Shown here: positions 46,001-60,386 of the stretch, in pieces
How the letters are laid out: each line of letters opens with the position of its first letter
Numbering within the stretch: position 1 is the stretch's first letter
From: Chlorops oryzae
Lineage: Eukaryota; Arthropoda; Insecta; Diptera; Chloropidae
DNA: 64,000 bases
Direction of reading: 5' to 3'
Assembly (NCBI GenBank): GCA_020466095.1
Contig: CM035808.1
Span: forward strand, 40,767,555-40,831,554
Made by a program: the position numbers and the translations under genes
The notes under the pieces: model-generated
The model's input: the letters and a program-made list of their open reading frames with translations, nothing else
Database searches by the model: none
Told to the model about the DNA's origin: nothing

Positions 46001-49000
46001 CTTATATTATATTCTGCATTTAATAACATACACAGTGAACTCTCTCTCCTTGCGGGCACTCCTCTTAAGCGGACACTTTTTGGGAATTCTCTAGTGTTCT
46101 CGCTTCTCAAATAGCACCCTCTTCAGCGGACACCTCTGCTAAGCGGACATAGTTTTCGGTCCCATAGGTGTCCGCTTAAGAGAGAGGACACTGAATACAT
46201 ATATTTATATTTGTCTGAGGGTTAAGTCATGCCAAAGGTTATTTCCTTGGAACTTTCCCAATATTGACACTTTACTTGAAATTTGAGAAAATGACATTCC
46301 AAAGTCATAAATTACTCTACACAAAGCGAGCTTTCTTACCAAATATATTTGTTGCACAACCACATTTTGGCACCAACTGAAGAAAAACGCTTTAATCGTC
46401 AAGTCACGCAGCGCCTGTATAAGTCACTTCAACGAATTATTTTTCATTTGATTAGCTTGAAAATTAATTTGTTATTACAATAATTGGATATAATTGTGCA
46501 TTTTTTCTCTCTAGTTTTTTGACTTTTAACGAACAATTACAGACTGTTGAAATGTCTAATTGCTTATAAAACATTTTAGGCGTAAAATGACTAGTGATAG
46601 AAAATTTATAAAAGCTTTCAAATGAGCCCAGGGAATTTTTAGCCGTCAAGGATATTATTCACTTCGAACTTTTCACTGATTATGCCTGTTTATTCATTAT
46701 TATTGATATTATTATTTTTTTATTTTATGCCCATTTGGACAATATTTATTTTCGTACAAGTGTATATGTATTCCTTTAAAATAAATATTCTTTTAAAGGA
46801 ATTTTACAGCGAAATCGAACATACCGTACTAAGCATACTAACGTTGCATTCTGCGTAAATATATTGATCAATCAAATCCCAGTGTTCAATGAAATACTTA
46901 TTTAATATTTGCACTTTAATAGCTGTTCAAAAGAACAAATTAAAATCATAAACGAACAAACAATTTTTAGCCATGTTCCTTATAATTTTTTTCTTTCTTT
47001 TTCCATGTTCGTTAAACGCGACCAAAATAAAATTAAAAAAAAAAATTAAAAAATTGATTAAAAAAAAAAAATGTATAACAATTTTGGTTGGTGCTTTGTG
47101 TGGTGATGATCGATTGAAATTTTCAAAACGATCTTGATTCACAATTCTCCAAAAATGTTCATGTTCCCGCTGGTCACTCCAACAACTTTAACTGGAATGG
47201 CGCTACAACTTGGCTGGGTTTTTCGCTCATCAACTGCGGCTGATGCTGATGCTGATGTGGGACCATCTTCAACTTCACATACATAACTCAACGGGGCTTC
47301 TGCTGGTTATCGGGTGTTCTTCTTGAAACTCATCCAATTATGCGTTCATTTTTTCTTCATGGACACTCTCATTGATTGATATTGCAACCTTGTGTACTTG
47401 TGGCATTAGGTATCGCTTTTGCGAATATCATTATGAGAGTGAGACGACTGCAACTGAACAAGCCCGCGTGGAGACCGTAGTTATCTTTTTGCCGGATATT
47501 CATTCATGCATGCCAACCGTTGACGAGTGGAAAAAGCTCACTTCTGACTATAAAGCCGCAGCCGAAAATTGCATAACTGAGAGAGAACAGCTTGTTGCTG
47601 CAAATGGCGCGAAAGTATCATCTGGCAACGGTGACGAAGCGGACTCTATGGATACCACAAAGGAGAAAAAATCGACCCCTGATGCTAATAAGAAGAAACC
47701 GACTGCTTCTGCTGCTGCGTCTCCTTCTGTTCCAGCCGCTACTACTGCTGCTGCTGCTTCTGCAAAAAAGGGGACTAACATCAAATCCAAGGGTGATGCC
47801 AAAACACCGACTAAACAGCAGGCGGCTGTGGAAAAGTCAACAGACGGTGACAAAAATGAAAACGAAAAGGCACTCTCCCATTTACTATTAATAGCATAAA
47901 CTTTTAAGTACAGGATAATCCTAAAATAGTCCTTTCCAAATACATCTAGATTTAACGCTCCGTTTCTTAGCTATAAGCCTTTGAGTGCATTATCGCAATG
48001 CACTCAATATCCTTTATTCGGTCTTGATAGCATTCAAGGTTTAAAAACCTACGATTGACTCTATTTAAAGAGTACATAGCTTTTTCTCACAGACATGCAC
48101 TATATTTTGATATCCATTCACCATCGGCTGCATTCTATGAGCATTTTCAAATGATCTATCTGATCATTGAGTTGATTTTCGCGCAAAAACATCTTCATAT
48201 TATGGCCTTACATTGAGCATAAATAAATATTGACCAAAACTAAATTCAATAAAAATAAAAATAAACATTTAGGATATTTGTTATTACGAATGATGGTGTA
48301 AGGCGAAAATAGAGAGGTTTTTACGGGAACTCCAAAAAAAAAAAGAAAAAATTATCGAAAATATTTGAGTACTTTCTAACAAGTTTGGATTGTTTCAGGG
48401 TACAAACAAAAATGAGCCGACACATTATTCGAAATTGGATTTGAAAACCATGAAAGTGCAAGAGATGAGAGATGAATTGATTGCGCGAGAACTGCCATCC
48501 AAAGGTAAGCCATGTTTGTACTCTTCTCTATTATGAACCAATACTAAGAGTGTTTTATTTCAATAGGTGTTCGTACTGTTATAATGGCACGCCTTGCTAA
48601 AGCAATTAATACTGAAAAGGCAGAGGAAATGAAAGCAGCAAAGGAAGCAAGACGTCTAAAACTTAACGCAAAGAGAGACGGTATGAAACGTGACGAACCC
48701 AAAAAAGATATCAAACCTCCGAAAGCTGATGAGGATGATGACGTTCAAATCATATCGGACGACAATGAAGACGAAACAAAAAATACTTCTGCAAAGGAGA
48801 AGGAAACTAATGACAAAAATCAAACGGAAGAAAAATCGAATCAAAATAATGAACAGTCAAATGAAACAAAAAATGGAGAACAGGAGGATCAAGAAGAATG
48901 GGAAGGTGGCATGGATGTTGACATGAACGAAATGGTCGTTGTAGACGAATATGACTCAAGAAAGAATCCAGATGTGAGTAGAAGTTAATTAGAGTAATTC

Positions 49001-51130
49001 CCATCAATTCTTATAATTTTTTTTTTTTTTTTTTTTTTTTACAGGGTACTCCATTAAAGGAACTTACAGAAAAAGATAAAGATCGCATAAGACGTCGATA
49101 TACGTTACCAAGCACACCACACATTATAGTGCATCCAAATAAGGCAGCTAAAAGTGGAAAATTTGATTGTGTTATGAACACGTTGGCAGCAATGCTTGAC
49201 TACACGCCCAGTAATAGCAAACAGCGATTCTTCGAGGTAAGTCCTTTTGCATATAAATAAGTTCTTAAATCTGAATCTAAAAATTGTCGTGCTTTTTAAG
49301 GTCGCTCTATTTGCCGAATTATTTAAGGAAATGTTAATGCGTGACTTTAGTTTTAATATATACAAAGAGATATATTTCCATAATGAAGCTAAAACAAAAG
49401 AACAAGAGGAAACAGCAGAATCGAAGGAGAAAAGTTCATCTAACAAGGAAGATAAAAGTGCACAGAAAAACGGAGAAAAACCATCCAAGGAAAATAATAC
49501 TAATGATAGTAAATCAGATGTATCTCAAAACAGTAAAGTAGCTGGACAAAAGCGTAAAGCAATTGTATTGAATGGCAATGAAAAAGATAAAGAAAAGGAG
49601 AAGGAGAAGGACAAAGAAACTACTAAAGAACATAAGAATATGGTCACTGTTAAACCACATCTATTACTATCATTCTTGTATTTTGATGCAACACACTGTG
49701 GTTATATATATAAAAGAGATCTTGAAGAGCTATTTTATTTATGTGGTCTCAGTGTATCGCGGTCACAAATACACGCTTTTCTTGATAAAGTATCAACTAC
49801 CAATGCATTTGATTATCGGTAAGCATTATTAAAGCATTGCAAATCAAACACCCGAATTGAAAAAAAAAAAAAAAACAACTTTCTATGCAGTAAAATAAAA
49901 CGTGATTTTAATTTTCGTTTCAGAAAAATCACTGACAAAGAGGCAAAGCCCGATGAAGAACCAGCTATTGAAGACATCGAAGATATTGAAAGTGAAGTTT
50001 TCAAAAAAATTGCGGCCGGCAATTTTGCTTTATTCGATGATTTTAATCTTGAAGATGAGGAAAATGCGGATGGAGCAGCAGAACCAACTACTGCACCAGA
50101 AGATGGTCTGGTCAATTACAATGGAACTGTCGTGCATGTGGGCAAACTAGTCGATCAAATCAAACGTACCGAAAAGAGCCTCTCCGACATAGAAAAACTC
50201 TTTAATGATTTACGTAAAGAGCATAATGAATTACAGAAGAATCATACAAGAACAAACAGAAAACTTAAAGATGTGGAGACTGAACGGAAGAGACTTTCAC
50301 AAAAAGTCGGAGATACAAATCGAAATTTAAATACCATCAACGTAAGTCGAGATCCTTTCAAATACGTAATATAAATTATCAATGACTAAAATAATAATTT
50401 GAAATTTTTACAGCGCAAATATCGTGAAGAACACGAAGTTATCATATCAATTGACAAACTGGTAACACCATTTATTAGGCGCGATAGAGGAAGATCTCAT
50501 AAATCTGAAAGGTAGCCGACAGCAAAAAGTTATGTTCTTCAATTGGAAATATATATAAATTTTTTCGCTTTTTCCAGTTCTCGAAAGGACAAAGATAAAG
50601 GTAAAGGTAAAGAAAAAGAAAAAGAAAAAGAAAAAGATGATAAAAGAAGAAATGAAAAAAGTGACAAAGACAAAAATAAGGATCAAAACAAAGATGACAA
50701 AGACAAGTCAAAGAGTTCAAATAAAACTGACGAAGATAAAGAGAAATCCAAGTCTGAAAAAATAACAGAACCGAACGAAAATGAAAATGAAAATGGTCAA
50801 GAGACCGAAAATGCTGAAAATGTGGAAGAAAATGAAGGAGAAAACGAGGAGGAGAACGAAGAAGAAATTGAAGAGGAATATGACGGAGAAAACGAAGAAG
50901 ACCATGAAGGAGAAAACGAAGAAGAAAATGAAGGAGAAAACGAAGAAGAAAATGAGGGTGAAAACTACGATGAAAATGAGGAAGAAAACGACGAAGGAAA
51001 TGAAGAAAATGATGGAGAAAACGAGGAAGGAAATGAAGAAAATGAGGGAGAAAACTACGAAGAAAATGAGGAGGAAAATGATGAAAACTATGAAGAAAAC
51101 GAAGATGAAGTTCAAGAAGTCGAGGAATAA
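43046..51130 (+). CDS. CCAR1 homologue (cell cycle and apoptosis regulator)
   Basis: Eleven coding exons: 43046-43708, 43775-44082, 44153-44647, 47410-47869, 48399-48504, 48567-48973, 49045-49236, 49301-49818, 49924-50341, 50414-50511 and 50578-51130; 1,405 residues. Domain order equals human CCAR1: S1-like domain near residue 60 (VGTVTKINNDCGLVNDEVFF), an Arg/Asp-rich and Arg/Glu-rich linker, the inactive-Nudix DBC1 domain (HELTIPEIRQRYPSLYIPSL; YWSPSLDGPNPSKD), SAP domain (LDLKTMKVQEMRDELIAREL), the conserved LPSTPHIIVHPNKAAKSGKF block, EF-hand-like segment (FLYFDATHCGYIYKRDLEEL), then a coiled coil (DQIKRTEKSLSDIEKLFNDL). It acts in the nucleus as a transcription and splicing coactivator. 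The last exon adds a Lys-rich then very acidic Glu/Asn tail. Intron 4 (47870-48398) seems to use a GC donor. AATAAA at 51285 is the likely polyadenylation signal. Confidence 0.9.
44648..47409 (+). other. 2.8-kb third intron of the CCAR1 homologue
   Basis: The intron lies between Q-W and Y-R-F-C of the DBC1 domain (TG|G split codon) and is far longer than its neighbours. It holds a pogo-like MITE (46033-46193) and a copy, in reverse, of the repeat seen at 41160-41275. No nested gene is evident. Confidence 0.7.
46033..46193. mobile_element. pogo-like MITE in the CCAR1 intron
   Basis: The ends CAGTGAACTCTCTCTC and its rough inverse GAGAGAGGACACTG bracket 161 bp; internally AAGCGGACAC / GTGTCCGCTTAAG recur in both orientations. 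The CAGTG...CACTG ends with stepwise AAGCGGAC motifs fit pogo/Tigger-type elements; the TA flank is not clean. Confidence 0.6.
50820..51127 (+). repeat. Degenerate GAAAA-rich coding repeat (acidic tail)
   Basis: The end of the CCAR1 homologue is built from variants of a 15-30 nt unit encoding (E/D)GENEEENE. Roughly 100 residues are almost only Glu, Asn, Gly and Asp. It is in frame to the stop codon at 51128-51130. Confidence 0.85.
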
Positions 51131-52821
51131 ATGGGACTTTAAATATATTATTACAACTATTATATATTGCTCCCACACTTCTTTCATGAATTGAAACTCC
51201 GAACAAATTTGTTTTGAACTAACTCTTGAATTCCCACACTCTAGCATTAGTGCATCGCATTCAGTTGTACCCTTCTTTTGAAATAATAAATGGAAATAGT
51301 TTTTCAACTTGAAATATATATCCAAAAAAAAAAAAAAAAACCCTCCTTACAGATTTGATTAAATGCGTCAAAGGATATTTTAAAAGCAATTTTTCTGCCC
51401 AAACAATCGAAAATAATTTCAGAGAAATAAATTTAGGTTTTAAGTATATGGATTGTTTCTGAACATGCAAAATATGGAAGCTAATGAAATAATTTACTGC
51501 ATTCCATTGATTATGCTAGGAGCTTTTATCATTTCTTTGTCTTTACTAAGTTGAAATGCTTTCATAAAATTCTTCACCCTGTATACTTTCGGTTTGCTGA
51601 AATCTGTGTAGACATTTCTCAAAATTACTTAGATGGGTTTCGACGATAGTCGTTTGTGAATGACATCTAGAATCGGCTGGCACAAATATAAAAATCATTT
51701 TTCTTCTAAATATCGGCTTTTTGAAATCATGCAATTGAAACGGAATTGTGGTTGATGAAGGTGAAGGACCCATCTACAACAATTTTATGCGAGAAAGATA
51801 TCGTTGCATGTGAAAGGTGTATTACTTACTTTGATTTAACAGAAATTATTAAAGAGAAAAGTCATTCAAATTACTTTTCAAGCTTTTATTTTCGAAGTGT
51901 TTTTCATTAGTAAAATGCAGATGCTTTGAGTTCTCATCTGTTGGTTACATTATTTGTAGGTATACAATTACAAAGTATTATATTTATGTTTATGAGATAG
52001 TGTTTGCTTGAGCAATAAAATCGACTCAATCGTAGGTACATAATCATATTTTCATCAATCGAATCGAATTTTTTGCAAAAAAAAAAAAAATATACATATA
52101 TATATATATATATGTACGAAGAAATTTCAAACAAAAAATGTCATATGTCGATAAAAACAAAAAAGAAAAAATATTAGTAAATATTTCTTTTTAATAAATC
52201 ATATTCTTCATGATAAAAACGTGAATAATGCTTTTAAAAAGATTCAAAAACACAATACAGTTTTGAAGTCATTGAAATTATTATTTTGTTTTTAGTTAAT
52301 ATGAAAAGGTCAAACATAATAAAAATTATCAAATAAATCTATATTACATAAACAATATAAGAAAAACTGGTACATCCAAACAATCAAAAGTGAAAATATA
52401 ATTTGTCAAGGATATAATTGTTCACAAAATTCGTATGGTTCTTATTTTTTTCATTTTCATATAAAAACTTTTAATCAAAAAAAATAGTTCCTTTAAATTT
52501 CATAATTTCAAAATGTAATGCTATGAGCGAGTTAGCGCCAAAGTTGATAGAACAACAATTGGTATACATGGTTACAAAGGTAGTAGTTAGCATTAAGAGT
52601 TTACTTTTTGATTAGAATATACAAAGTTTTTAAATGAGTATGATGAGACGAAATGCCATGTGTTTTTTTTAGTTTAGTTTGTCCAGAAAATCAACACATC
52701 CGAAGTTTGTAAATTGTATTTTCGTTGGATTAGCAAAGTCATCATGAGAGATTGTTATATTATATATATATAAATATATGCGTGTGTGTGAATCGATTGC
52801 ATCTCCTTCTATCTGAATGAT
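51131..52821. other. 3' UTRs and intergenic spacer between convergent genes
   Basis: After the polyadenylation signal at 51285 there is only AT-rich sequence with A runs and a TATA microsatellite near 52092-52112. The last several hundred bases are probably the 3' UTR of the minus-strand CH-domain gene. Confidence 0.5.
51285..51290 (+). terminator. Polyadenylation signal of the CCAR1 homologue
   Basis: AATAAA 155 bases after the stop codon at 51130. Confidence 0.55.
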
Positions 52822-55159
<2,338 letters not shown>

Positions 55160-55516
55160 TCGCTCTTCTTCTTTTCATTCAACATTTAAAAATTGAAAAT
55201 TCCTATACCTCTAATCGAATTACAACAAACAAGTATATCATCAAAATCATGTCAGTTTTACTTGTTTTTGTTTTTGTTTTTGTGTTTGAAAAATTTTCAG
55301 TCATAGATAATATTCTACTGTGATTTCTATGTATCAGTTAACTAAAGAAATTAAAGAAAGACGGTTTTCTACAAATAGTGAACGACTGTAGAGATATTTC
55401 TTTGTTGAAAGCAAGATGTTGTCTTCACATTAAGTGTACGAACTAACACGACTGCAGTTCCTGAAAATTACCGATAAATGTAGGAAACTCCTATATTTAA
55501 TTTTACCATATTGATT

Positions 55517-55988
55517 GCAGGTTAACTTTAAATCGTTTTCGAAAAGTGTGGCCGAGAAATAAGTTGCGTTCTTACTTATGGCTATATCTCGTAAGCCGTT
55601 TGATACTTTCATTTCTTGTCTATAGGAAAGTTTTAACCTTAGACATGAATTAAATCGATGTAGCAATAACTTACTCGAAAAACACCATCTAGTGGGTACA
55701 AACAGAAAAAATCTCAAAAAGAAAAACAATTATTGTAGGTATCGCTTTTTTCGCTTTCTGGCCCATAGCTCTCAAGCGAGTGTAAATTTTATGAGAATTT
55801 TTTCACTAAAATTAAGAAAAAATAATACTGAACAAATCTTTTTAGCATACTAACTGTATGCAAGCGCTTCTTGACATCATTTCGGTACTGCAAAGTTGAA
55901 CATCTTACCCGAAATCAGAATAAGAGCAAAAAAATTGTGCAACTTAATTCTCGCCCACACTTTTCGACATCGATTTAAAACTGACCTG
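55517..55988. repeat. Inverted pair of a dispersed ~50-bp motif
   Basis: 55517-55567 and 55939-55988 are reverse complements with a handful of mismatches (shared core AAAAGTGTGG[CG]CGAGAA[AT]). Single copies in direct orientation lie at 13691-13738 (in a tilB intron) and 23328-23377, all with TTTAAATCG or TTTCAAATCG followed by TGTGGCCGAGAATT. Confidence 0.7.
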
Positions 55989-56532
55989 TGGCCAATCTTA
56001 GAATACCAAGTATAGAGATTTGCTACATTTATCGATTACTTTCAAGAACAGGAACAGGAAAATTTTGTTTACATTCGATGACTTCTAAAATGTGACACAG
56101 TGTAATTGAATCAATAGTTTTCTCCTAATTAAGTTGAAAGAAACGATTTGTAATATTTGAATATAGACTGCGGAAAATGTTAACTTAGGTAAGCCCTTAG
56201 CCTCAATGTTATTAAAATTTTGGTTTGTTTTTTTTTTATAAATTATAGTAATGTTCGAACACAAGTTTTTTTTAAGTCTTATGCCATCCTTACACGCTTG
56301 TTGCTAATCATAAAGGAAGTATACCCAAAATAGTGAAGTTATAGCGTTCTTCCATTTTCGGTAGCCTTGCTCTATAATTCCCAATAAACGTAAGGCCAGC
56401 AAGTGGTATGATTTTAATGTTTGATTACCCCACACCTTGTAATGGATATTAATGCTTAATAATAAAAGAGGAAAATACTGAATGCCAAATAACTCCCATT
56501 ATACATAAAGAATTGCATTAATGAAATATTAT

Positions 56533-56763
56533 CGGGCATGTGATTGGTTTCCCTTTCGCGGGAAAGGTAATTCAATATCGAAATTGAAGTGATTAATTCC
56601 CCATTTTTCCTAGATTGAGAGGGAAATTGAATTACTTTAATAGAGAATGCATATCGCCAGTTAGATCATGAGGTAATTCAAATTCCTCCACAATCTAGTG
56701 AAAGTGAAATCACAGCAGTTGGGGAATTGAATTCCCCGGGAAAGTGAAAATAATCACATACCC
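56533..56763. mobile_element. MITE with CGGG[CT]ATGTGATT ends
   Basis: CGGGCATGTGATTGGTTTCC and its inverted partner AATAATCACATACCCG bracket 231 bp. The interior repeats GGGAAATTGAATT / GGAATTGAATTCCCC in both orientations. Non-coding. Confidence 0.6.
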
Positions 56764-57126
56764 GTATTTGAACTACAATGAATGGTTGCTGATTGCTAAT
56801 GAATACTTGTGAATATTCTACTTAAATTAAAATGTTCATATCCAGAGGAATGATCTTTTCTTTTATCGTTTTTCCAATAATATCTTTTGACATGATTTCT
56901 CATAATATTGTGCTTACTTTTGTGATGGCAGTGAGTTTTGCCGATCGAGTTGTTTAAATTTATTAAATGGTGAAATTTGTTTTGAGGCGTTGCCAGCGGT
57001 GACAGTGCGTGTTGTAACTACGAAATTCAATTAAATTAATCGATTAGATTTCTACTAAATTGACTAAATTGATTATTATTATTTTTTTTTCTTTTTTTCG
57101 GGGGAAGGATATAATTAATAAATACC

Positions 57127-57233
57127 TTTTGTTGTTGTCGTCACAGTGGCGCCATCTTTCTCTTTAGTTTCGGTCTTTTCGCTGGTCGATGATGTTCCAT
57201 GTTGTTCGCGTTGTTGTTGTAATGATTGTTGCG
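57127..57233 (-). CDS. Probable internal exon of the long CH-domain gene
   Basis: The minus-strand segment 57233-57127 is bounded by ATATTCAG| and |GTATTT. Preceded by one base it reads QQSLQQQREQHGTSSTSEKT then ETKEKDGATVTTTTK with no stop, while the other two frames stop. The giant exon upstream ends at 60387 in the phase that supplies that one base (MSG|GTGCGT), giving LMSAQQSLQQQ. Composition (Gln, Thr, Ser) fits the disordered linker of that protein. It ends in phase 0, whereas the CH exon acceptor at 55127 needs phase 2, so one more exon or another splice site is needed. Confidence 0.5.
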
Positions 57234-58504
57234 CTGAATATGAACAAGACATTTTATGGTTGTTTCAAAAGAAAAAAAAAAGGAAATGGAAAAAAAGAAA
57301 AAGAAAAAAATTGGAACAATAAACAAAACGAACAAAAGCATGCAATAAGCGTGTTACAAAAACAATTTTCTAGAATCAAAAAATTTTTTGTATAAATATA
57401 TTTACAAAAGATAAGCATACAAAATGGTGTTTTTTATTGTACATCCCAAGGCATTTTTTTTTTTTTTTTTGCTTTCACACTGAGAACGACTCTCAGCGTG
57501 GGTAGCACAAAATTACATGTTTTTTTGTTTTGGTCACTCAACACATACATATACATATATTCCACTATATATTCAATACATTGATTTTCTCAAAAATATT
57601 TTGCAAAAACAATATCTTACAGAAAAACATATATTTGTTCATACCAAAAAAAAAAAAAGAGACTCTCAAGATCACAAAAAGTATTTCATTGACAGTTTGA
57701 AGCGGTTAAAACGTGATGTTAATGGAACATGCAAAGTTCAGGTATGCTTCAATGTACATATGTATAAGCAGAAGACTTGTGTGCAGGCCCTAAATGCGAC
57801 AAAAAAAAAAATCGTTGAAAAAATGGATATAATGTCTCCAAGCTCAAGCCCCTGAAAAATGTCCTAAGCCCTCTAATGGCGCAATTTTTGTTTCTCATTA
57901 TAGTTAAAAATTCAATGCCAGAAAATATTAATAAAAATCGCATATTATTTCGAATGATTTTTTAGGCATTAGTCAAATATTTTGAGGACACTTTTCAAAT
58001 GCATGAATTTGGATACTCTAATGGCATTTAAAAAAATTGTTTTTAACAAATTTTTTTTTTGTAATTTTTTGGGTATTTTACCCATCCCTATCTATACTTT
58101 TTTTTAATCTCCCCAACCAAAATACACTGGGTGCGTGCCTGGTTTCGTATGGATGTATGCCTTATTCTAGAATTTGGGGGAATAACAGTTTGAAAATGAC
58201 TGGTCGGTCAGGTTACTTTTGTCATGATCAGAGTGAATAAATGCTTGTTTTTGCATACGTCATACTATTTTTGCATATTTTAGCAGTGCGAGCTATTTTC
58301 TTGCCAAAAACTACTTTTTGTGCATGTTTCCCATATTTTAAATGCCTTTTCCTACCTAATTTCCGAAAAAAATCAACAATTTTGAGCTGTTTCTATTTCT
58401 GCTTTATTGCTTTCCTTTGTCAATGACTCTTTTAAGGGCTGTGTCCAATGCTGGCGTATACGTTCGATCGCGTATTTACGTTTGAATGTGTTTTGATATT
58501 TTGC

Positions 58505-58615
58505 CCCCTTACCTCTTCAGACGTTGAACGATCTTTTTCATTGTATAAAAATCTTTTAAGCGAAAAGCGCCAACATTTTTTGTTTGAAAATGTAAAACAA
58601 CATCTAGTCATATAA
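58505..58615 (+). pseudogene. hAT transposase C-terminal (dimerisation) remnant
   Basis: In one plus-strand frame the sequence reads PLTSSDVERSFSLYKNLLSE then KRQHFLFENVKQHLVI and a stop at 58613-58615. This is the hATC dimerisation signature (S-x-x-x-E-R-x-F-S ... N-x-L-x-x-x-R ... L-x-I/V). Upstream coding sequence is not recognisable, so it is a fragment. The sequence TTTACCCATCCCTA at 58078-58091, identical to the end of the hAT-type element at 25741-27384, lies 410 bp away, which hints that the two belong to one family. Confidence 0.75.
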
Positions 58616-59976
58616 TTTAATAAGTCCACTGAATAAACAATAAATTTTAACTGCATATTTTTCGGACTATTTTCCTTGTTTTTTCGAGCTTTTCATAGCG
58701 CTTTTTTTTGGGGTTTTTTCTTGCTTTTTTTATTCACTCAGGTCATGATCAAATTGGCATTTCAAGAAAAAGTAAAATTTTTGTCACGTCTGTGTGTATA
58801 TGATTGCCTTTCGGATCTGCATAGACCCTTTTATAAATATAAGAGTCCGCATGATCTTCACGAAAGAACCTAGAAACAAAAGCACTATTTAACGCCTTCT
58901 TCAATTCAGGACTTAAAATTGCTCTGCGTTCTTATGTCTTATGAAAAAACGCGGTCTTGTCTGCGTTGCTATATGTGTGTATGGTGATTTAAGGACGTGG
59001 CCGGCTTAGGTAGTTATGGTTAATGGATTGGTGAATATATTCAAAAAACAAAAAGCCCTGATAAGCGGTGCTTGAATCGATTTTATCGATCGATAGTAAA
59101 TTCTGTGTCTACCCGCAGGTCTGTGTGTTTGTGCGTGTAATGTTTATGTATGTGTGGAGTGGATATATAGTATATGTGCTTATATGTATATTTACAGAAG
59201 GAGGGACAACATGGTGTATGGTTATGGATCAATATTAAAGATGAAAAATTGTGGGGGGAAAAATTCGCTTGCAAATTACAGGCAGGAAATGATCGAAGGG
59301 ATCACAAAAAATTAAAAAAAAAAGAAAGAGAATTAGTCAAAATACCATTATTGCTCAAATTGTTTTTTGCGAGGCAAGACAATTTCGCTTTACTTAATTT
59401 AATTGGCGAGCAAAATTTTTCAGTTTGAATTTTGCAACGATTGCGGTTGCGCTTTAGTCAATTATCGAAGCATAACAAAAGGGGTTTGAGCACGCATCAT
59501 CATTACTCGCATTAGGTTTCAATTGTTTTGAGAACTCACGATTTTCAAATAAAACGGCTTAGACGGCTCCAAAAAGGGAAATTGAACTTTGTTGAAGGGA
59601 TTTGTTTTTTCTTAAGTCGTTTAAAGAAGTAACCCATTTTATGCTATAATCTCTGCTTGTTTTTTTTTTGTTTTTTTTTTTTGTGGTGTGCGTTGTGGTG
59701 GTTGGTGGGCATATGTCTTTTTGCTCTTGTACCAGTTCCAAACAAAAAAAAAAATTCTTAAACTCTCCAAACACATGTAGTCCCTCCTCCAACTCCTCAG
59801 TGTGTTTTCGAAGTTGAAAAACCAACAACAAATTTCTAACGCCCTAAAATATCCTAGCAAGTCTATAACTCAATAGCTTAAAGCACCATAAACTATGCTA
59901 TTCCTTTTAATTTATATTTTTTATCTGTCCTGTTGCGTTACGATAGTTTCGTTTCTATGCATTTATCGCATTTCGC

Positions 59977-60017
59977 CTGGTTTCCAATAGTGCAAAAATT
60001 CTCGCACTATTGGAGAA
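59977..60017. repeat. Small palindrome, TTCCAATAGTGC family, copy 3
   Basis: TTTCCAATAGTGC (59981-59993) and GCACTATTGGAGA (60004-60016) pair around a 10-base loop. It looks like the two ends of the 6659/11764 MITE family with the middle lost. Confidence 0.6.
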
Positions 60018-60386
60018 CGGCCATTATTTAGTTCACATCGAAAAAATATACTCTTCATTTAAATATAAAGCCTAGCACAACGTCTATTTACAGAGTTAGG
60101 TACAACAGCTATGTTTCCCTACAAAAAAAAAACGAATAAACAAAACGATCAAACCAATGAACAACAACAACGACAACGAAAACAACAACATCAACAACAT
60201 GAAGCCTTAAGCAAGTGTCTTCAAAAAAAAAGAAATTATCGCTTTTACAAACTGGAATGGAAACATTTTGGCATTCGTGTTGATCCCAAGAAAAATGTTT
60301 TTTTGTTGTTTATGTTTTTTTTTTTTTTTAAATTTAATCAAAGGATCACAGAGCATACGGCGAGGTCTATCTAACTATCTACGCAC

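Larger units (their letters stand above)
55160..57126 (-). other. Intronic or intergenic stretch with repeats
   Basis: Contains an inverted pair of a repeat found elsewhere in the window (55517-55567 and 55939-55988) and the inverted-repeat element 56533-56763. A missing small exon of the CH gene may be hidden here; I could not find it. Confidence 0.45.
57234..60386 (-). other. Probable 3.1-kb intron of the long CH-domain gene
   Basis: Contains a hAT terminus-like sequence at 58078-58091, the hAT transposase remnant 58505-58615 and the small palindrome 59977-60017. No convincing exon otherwise; the plus-strand frame 57517-57855 is unrecognised. Confidence 0.45.

Noticed and set aside
50475..51325. 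Long minus-strand frames opposite the CCAR1 tail
   Set aside because: They are mirror frames of the Glu/Asn/Lys-rich coding repeat.
57517..57855. 112-codon plus-strand frame with DSQDHKKYFIDSLKRLKRDV
   Set aside because: No recognisable domain; lies in the presumed intron of a minus-strand gene and near transposon debris. It could be a hAT remnant but nothing supports it.
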